Source: Latrodectus hesperus
Lineage: Eukaryota; Arthropoda; Arachnida; Araneae; Theridiidae
Length of the DNA: 64,000 nt
NCBI GenBank assembly: GCA_037975125.1
Contig: CM075860.1
Span: 18,733,983 to 18,797,982 of the forward strand
Direction: 5' to 3'
The translations under genes and the position numbers were made by a program. Shown here in pieces: positions 58,111 to 64,000 of the stretch. Under the pieces are notes generated by a model. The model did not search any database. It was given only the letters and a program-made list of their open reading frames with translations, and had not been told where the DNA came from. Position 1 is the first letter of the stretch. Each line of letters opens with the position of its first letter.

Positions 58111-58610
58111 NNNNNNNNNNNNNNNNNNNNNNNNNNNNNNNNNNNNNNNNNNNNNNNNNNNNNNNNNNNNNNNNNNNNNNNNNNNNNNNNNNNNNNNNNN
58201 NNNNNNNNNNNNNNNNNNNNNNNNNNNNNNNNNNNNNNNNNNNNNNNNNNNNNNNNNNNNNNNNNNNNNNNNNNNNNNNNNNNNNNNNNNNNNNNNNNNN
58301 NNNNNNNNNNNNNNNNNNNNNNNNNNNNNNNNNNNNNNNNNNNNNNNNNNNNNNNNNNNNNNNNNNNNNNNNNNNNNNNNNNNNNNNNNNNNNNNNNNNN
58401 NNNNNNNNNNNNNNNNNNNNNNNNNNNNNNNNNNNNNNNNNNNNNNNNNNNNNNNNNNNNNNNNNNNNNNNNNNNNNNNNNNNNNNNNNNNNNNNNNNNN
58501 NNNNNNNNNNNNNNNNNNNNNNNNNNNNNNNNNNNNNNNNNNNNNNNNNNNNNNNNNNNNNNNNNNNNNNNNNNNNNNNNNNNNNNNNNNNNNNNNNNNN
58601 NNNNNNNNNN
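58111..58610. other. Assembly gap, 500 N
   Basis: Exactly 500 unknown bases, the size of a placeholder rather than a measured gap. It interrupts the C2H2 gene on the minus strand, so further fingers may lie within or be missing. Confidence 0.98.
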
Positions 58611-59339
58611 ACCATCAAGACATATGTACCATCAAGACTTTTATTCTGATGGCATGTAAGATTTTTTAGGTCACTAAATTTGAAATGACAATCCCCACAT
58701 TTGTAGCTCAAAGATCGATCACCTTTTAAAGACACAATTAAAGCAATATTATCCGAATGTAATTTATTTGCATGGCATTTCAAATTGTATTCACTTGTGA
58801 AAGTTTTTAAGCAATCAGGGCGCACATAAAACTATTCTGAATCTCAATCAAATCTTTTGCACGCTGAGCCAAATTATTAGAACTTTCTCCCTGACATACA
58901 ATAGAATTACGATTTTTCAAAGAATCAATAAGTGTAGTGTTATAAGAATGAAATTTATAAACATGGCATTTCAAATTGTATTTGTATTTAAAAGATTTTA
59001 AACAATCAGGGGAAACATAATCACTCTCATTCACATTTAATCATTCGCACAGCCAATCACATCACTCACAATGGAATTATCATACATAACAAAATCGGAA
59101 TTTTCACTCGTAATAGAATCAGAATTCTCACATATACCAGAATTAGAACTCACATTTACCAGAATTTGAACTGTCACACATACCAGAATTAGAATTCTCA
59201 CACACGCCAAAAGTTGAATTCTGAAACACAAGATTAATTCTTCCATATTTTTATTAATTCCAGAATCAAAAACTTCTGAGGAAGCAGTAGTATTTGGCCC
59301 TGAAAAGGGTCGTTTTTCTTGATTTTGTGTCGAAGACAT
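58611..59339 (-). pseudogene. C2H2 zinc-finger protein gene, broken and cut by the gap
   Basis: Minus strand; likely start MSSTQNQEKRPFSGPNTTAS at 59337-59339. After a low-complexity N-terminus comes an octapeptide tandem repeat (about 59085-59235), then finger modules. Module 1 is SPDCLKSFKYKYNLKCHVYK ending FH. Module 2 is RPDCLKTFTSEYNLKCHANK ending LH, roughly 75 residues apart with a similar linker (LIDSLKNR, LIVSLKGD). Module 3 is YKCGDCHFKFSDLKNLTCHQ. C2H2 fingers bind DNA. Here modules 1 and 2 have lost the first zinc Cys (Ser and Arg in its place) and module 3 lacks the last His (Leu at the expected place). Frameshifts in the repeat and between repeat and fingers break the frame. Either a pseudogene or a gene with sequencing errors; the gap hides its end. 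Confidence 0.65.
59085..59235 (-). repeat. 24-bp tandem repeat coding an octapeptide
   Basis: Six to seven units of 24 bp. Translated on the minus strand in the best frame of each part, the units read NSTFGVCE, NSNSGMCD, SSNSGKCE, NSGICE (shortened), NSDSITSE and NSDFVMYD. A frame change occurs inside the array, so no single frame shows all units. Confidence 0.75.
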
Positions 59340-59390
59340 AATAACCAAATTATCAATCACAAAAAATATTAACAATTTAGCAAACAACAC

Positions 59391-60697
59391 ACGTTTGTAG
59401 TAGACCTAAACAAGGGTAAACAATAATATTTATTCCCCGACGATACCAGCGGAATGATGTCATGCGCGAGAACCTGTGCGGATGACCAGGGAGGAATGAG
59501 AAGGGAACTAGTATCTGTGTGTGAAGGGCTAGATGCTTGTAATTAAAAGGATTCCTTTTTTTAAATAAAAATCATAGAAACGCCACGTATTATTTTTTTC
59601 ATTATTATTTAAAGCTGATTAGGTTTTAAGTATATTAATCGAGTTACACTCGCACAGATAGTAATAAGATTAGAACGCAGTAATTTATTCAGGTTTACAG
59701 TGTTATTATAAGGAAACAACGTTTATACTTTTGAATGTGTCGTGGAGAAACCGTGTAATTGAATACCAAGTCGTGTATGATACAAAGACAGGGAAAAACA
59801 TGTATGAAATGTTTTGTTAATTTATTGACAAAATCAATCTTCAGAAGTAAAAGTTTTTTTCCAATCTTTTTGATTTGACTCTCATAATCCCATTTCCAAT
59901 TAGGGCTCAAAATTTTATTTTATAGCATAACTCTCTTAAAATGATCTCTTCCATATTCAAAAGAAATTTTTTTATGTGACAAACTGCAAGTACCTTGTTT
60001 TTCTTCTAGCAAAAGGTAATGTAAAAAAGGAAAATATATTAAAAAAAAATACATTTATTAAAAATCACAAAAAAAAATTGGAATTTTGAAATAAAGAAAA
60101 AAAGAGATGAGAATTCTTAAATAAATAAAATAAAGAATAAACAATTCCAATAAGAAATATTTTTATTTAAAAATAGTAGATTTTATGGTGAAATTGGTCT
60201 AAGTGAATAAAAAAATCACAAATGATTGAAAGTTTTGATAAAATACGTTAATTATTCATTCATAAAACACCTATTAAATTAACACATCTCCTTATTTAAC
60301 AAACTTTTAATGTATCTAACTACGTTGAAAAATTGAGTTTTCGACTGCATGTGAATTTTTTTTGAAATTTATGAATTTTGCACTCAGAAGTTTCCAGTTT
60401 CGAAAACAGATTGTCGTTTTACAATATGCGAATAGAAATTAATTTACAGGAATTTTAAAATACGTCATCTTTTCAGAAACGAAACAGAAAGTTCCAATTT
60501 GAAACCGAAAGAGAAAAGAAAAATAGTAGATATAAATTTTACTTTTAACTATTTTTGAGTAAGTATAAAGTTGTTTAATGTGTTATATAGATATGTATAT
60601 ACATAATAAACATTAATAAAACAAAAATAATATTTATAAAAGTTGAAAACAAGATTAGTTTAACTGACTGGTTTTTATGTTTTACATTCTTAAAAAC
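59391..60697. other. Spacer between C2H2 gene and hAT relic
   Basis: 59420-59540 is G+C-richer, directly upstream of the C2H2 start, and includes an ATGATGTCATG CRE-like palindrome (59452-59462), so it is a plausible promoter. The rest is A+T-rich, with homopolymer A/T runs near 60040-60130. Confidence 0.4.
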
Positions 60698-62533
60698 TTA
60701 ATGGGATATTTGTTGCTGTTTGATAAAACAAAGCAATACAAATTTTGGCTCAATATCTGACAATTTCAGTCTTAATTCAGTTTCTGCATTTAACTTTTTC
60801 TGTATTTATTTTTCAGATAAGTATATGCTGAAAAACCTTTCTCGCACAGATATGTTGTGCAAAATGGTAATAGAACTTCAATGGCTTTTTCTGACAGAAT
60901 AGGATATTCATTTTGTATACTAAGCCAGAAGTCAATTAAAGATTGATGTTTAAAAATTGCTTCTAGAGAACTGTCAAAAGATAACTCTATAAGTTTTTCG
61001 TTTTCCAGTATATTTAGAGAGGTGTCTGAACTTATATTTCCTTGAAATGCATTACGTATCTAGTTGTTTGAGATGGATATATTGAATCTGTTGGGAAAAT
61101 AGTCATCGAAAATTAATCGAAGACAGTTTAGATGTTCACATATTATCCTTTTAATGTTTTCGTCAAGTTTCATTGAATTTTCTGTTAAAAAAATAGTGCT
61201 GACAGAATCGATACATCCATGCTCATTTATTTGCAGGTATTGTATACAAAAATTGATCTTTTTCAATATAGCCTCAATTCTATCATGCACACTGAAAATG
61301 GTGACATCAGCGCCTTGTAAAGACATATGTAATTCATTCAATTTACAAAAAGTGTCAGCATAATACCTAAGCTTTTGCAGTCAAAGAACATCGTATATAC
61401 AAGAAGACAAATGAAACGGGTGATCAATAAAAAATACTTGAACTTCAGACTTCAATTCCAACAAACGCGTCAAAACTTTAGCGTCGGAAAGCCATTTAAC
61501 TTCTGTGTGAAGTAGTAAAGAAATGTGGAAACTTCTAAAATCCTCACAAAGCTTACGGAATATACGGTAACTGGTAGCACGTGATTTTATAAAGTTCACA
61601 ATTTTCACAGCATCACTTAAAGTAGTAGATAATTCTTCACAGGAATGCGCTTACATATTAAAGCTTGTTTGTAAATACAACAATGAATCCATTGAATATT
61701 CTCGTTGATCTTCACCCGATCAACAAAACCAGAAAATTTTCCTCTCATTGATTTTGCACCATCTGTACACACACTCACATAATAAGACCAGCTTATATCA
61801 TTCTTTTCAAAATACCCATTGATCATATCAAAAATCGCTTCTCCAGTTGTGTAGGTTTTCAAAGGTTTTGCATAGTACATCATCTGCAGCATTTGTTACA
61901 TCCGTCGATTTGTCAAGTTGAATCGCAAAATAATTCAATTTTAACCTTTTTAGAAGTCTGTTCTCAACATAATTAGCCCAGTCATTAATTCTACGTGTCG
62001 CCGTGTTGCTTGATAAGGGAACCAATTTTCTTTGCTGCCTTTTCCCCAAGAATACATATGGCGATATCTTTCGCACATGGTTCAATTAAATTTTCTGCTA
62101 TTGTATGCGCTTGTCCAGATCTTGAAATTCTACAACTTACTCTAAATGATGCTTCAAGGGTCATTTTACTATCTTCGTTTGAAGTCAAGAAATAAGAAAG
62201 GCTACATTTGATATCTGCTAATTTTCATTTGAAATATTCAAGAGGTTTATCTTTGTGTGTCGGATGTTTTGTTTCAATGTGTCTACGAAGGAGTGATGGT
62301 TTTCAACTGCTGTTGGCAAGAACTTCGTTACACATAACACAAAGTGGTTTAGGTTCCGACTCATCCCCACTAAAATGAAAGCCCAATTGTAGATAATCGC
62401 TGTCATATTTTCGCTTTTTCCCTTTTCTATCATTTCCTTTGTTTTTCGTACGGTGAAACGGTATCTCACTTCAGCTTTCATTACTAACATCTCGATTATC
62501 ATGTCTCCTTTCCAAACGACCGTTTTTAACCAT
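60698..62533 (-). pseudogene. hAT transposase, ZBED5/SCAND3-like, nearly full length
   Basis: Minus strand from ATG 62531-62533 (MVKNGRLERRH) to the stop at 60698-60700, about 611 codons, normal for the family. It starts with a BED zinc finger: KKRKYDSDYLQLGFHFSGDE, then CVMC and HIETKH. Next are AHTIAENLIEPCAKDIA and RRINDWANYVENRLL. The RNase H-like core follows, with the first Asp in FAIQLDKSTDVTN and the second in VCTDGAKSMRGKFSGFV, both kept. Then VKIVNFIKSRATSYRIF, LLLHTEVKWLSDAKVL, IQNEYPILSEKAIEVLLPF and YLCEKGFSAYTYLKNKYRK, ending LKLSDIEPKFVLLCF. Early in-frame stops are all TGA, and at least four frameshifts occur. Such sequences exist both as active transposons and as domesticated host genes; the breaks favour a recently dead element. 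Terminal repeats were not found. Confidence 0.9.

Positions 62534-64000
<1,467 letters not shown>

Overview
This window reads as nuclear DNA of a large, A+T-rich animal genome, most likely an arthropod. A chelicerate or spider is my best guess, but that rests only on the look of the SINE, Tc1 and hAT families, not on any database match. About three quarters of the bases are A or T by eye. Intact genes are almost absent, (TA)n microsatellites are long and frequent, and nearly all protein-like sequence is decayed transposon. No rRNA, CRISPR array, operon or other prokaryotic feature is visible.

Layout. 1-5.9 kb: A+T-rich spacer with one tRNA-derived SINE (~1238-1480) and two long microsatellites. 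5.9-6.7 kb: a dead Tc1-like transposase on the minus strand. 8.26-11.71 kb: a complete but dead hAT element with inverted ends, lodged between two (TA)n tracts and carrying a TTF-finger/DUF4371-type transposase on the minus strand. 14.3-14.75 kb: the best candidate for an unlisted host gene. A consensus TATA box and an initiator-like site precede a short ORF encoding a clean secretion signal. A perfect 33-bp inverted repeat lies about 145 bp upstream of the TATA box. 17.06 kb: a tRNA-Met-like half. 22.08-22.65 kb: the 5'-truncated 3' end of a LINE (RNase H plus tail). 24.35 kb: a SINE. 29.2-30.2 kb: a second Tc1 relic. 32.4-32.6 kb: a hairpin-type MITE. 32.6-46 kb: spacer with TA/GATA and other simple repeats.

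46-50.7 kb is a SINE cluster of four copies. Three have target-site duplications that can be read directly. The copies share modules: one 5' junction occurs in several bodies, and one ~111-bp 3' domain sits behind two different tRNA-like heads. 55.9-63 kb is the densest protein-like stretch: a third Tc1 relic (+), a G-rich patch, a LINE endonuclease fragment (-), a 500-N assembly gap, a broken C2H2 zinc-finger gene with an octapeptide repeat (-), and a nearly full-length ZBED/SCAND3-type hAT transposase (-) broken mainly by TGA codons and frameshifts.

The coding relics do not form a working pathway. They record repeated invasion and decay by cut-and-paste (Tc1, hAT) and copy-and-paste (LINE/SINE) elements. 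The LINE 3' end and the SINE 3' ends share a CAA-rich tail with similar sequence before it, which suggests that this LINE lineage moved the SINEs.
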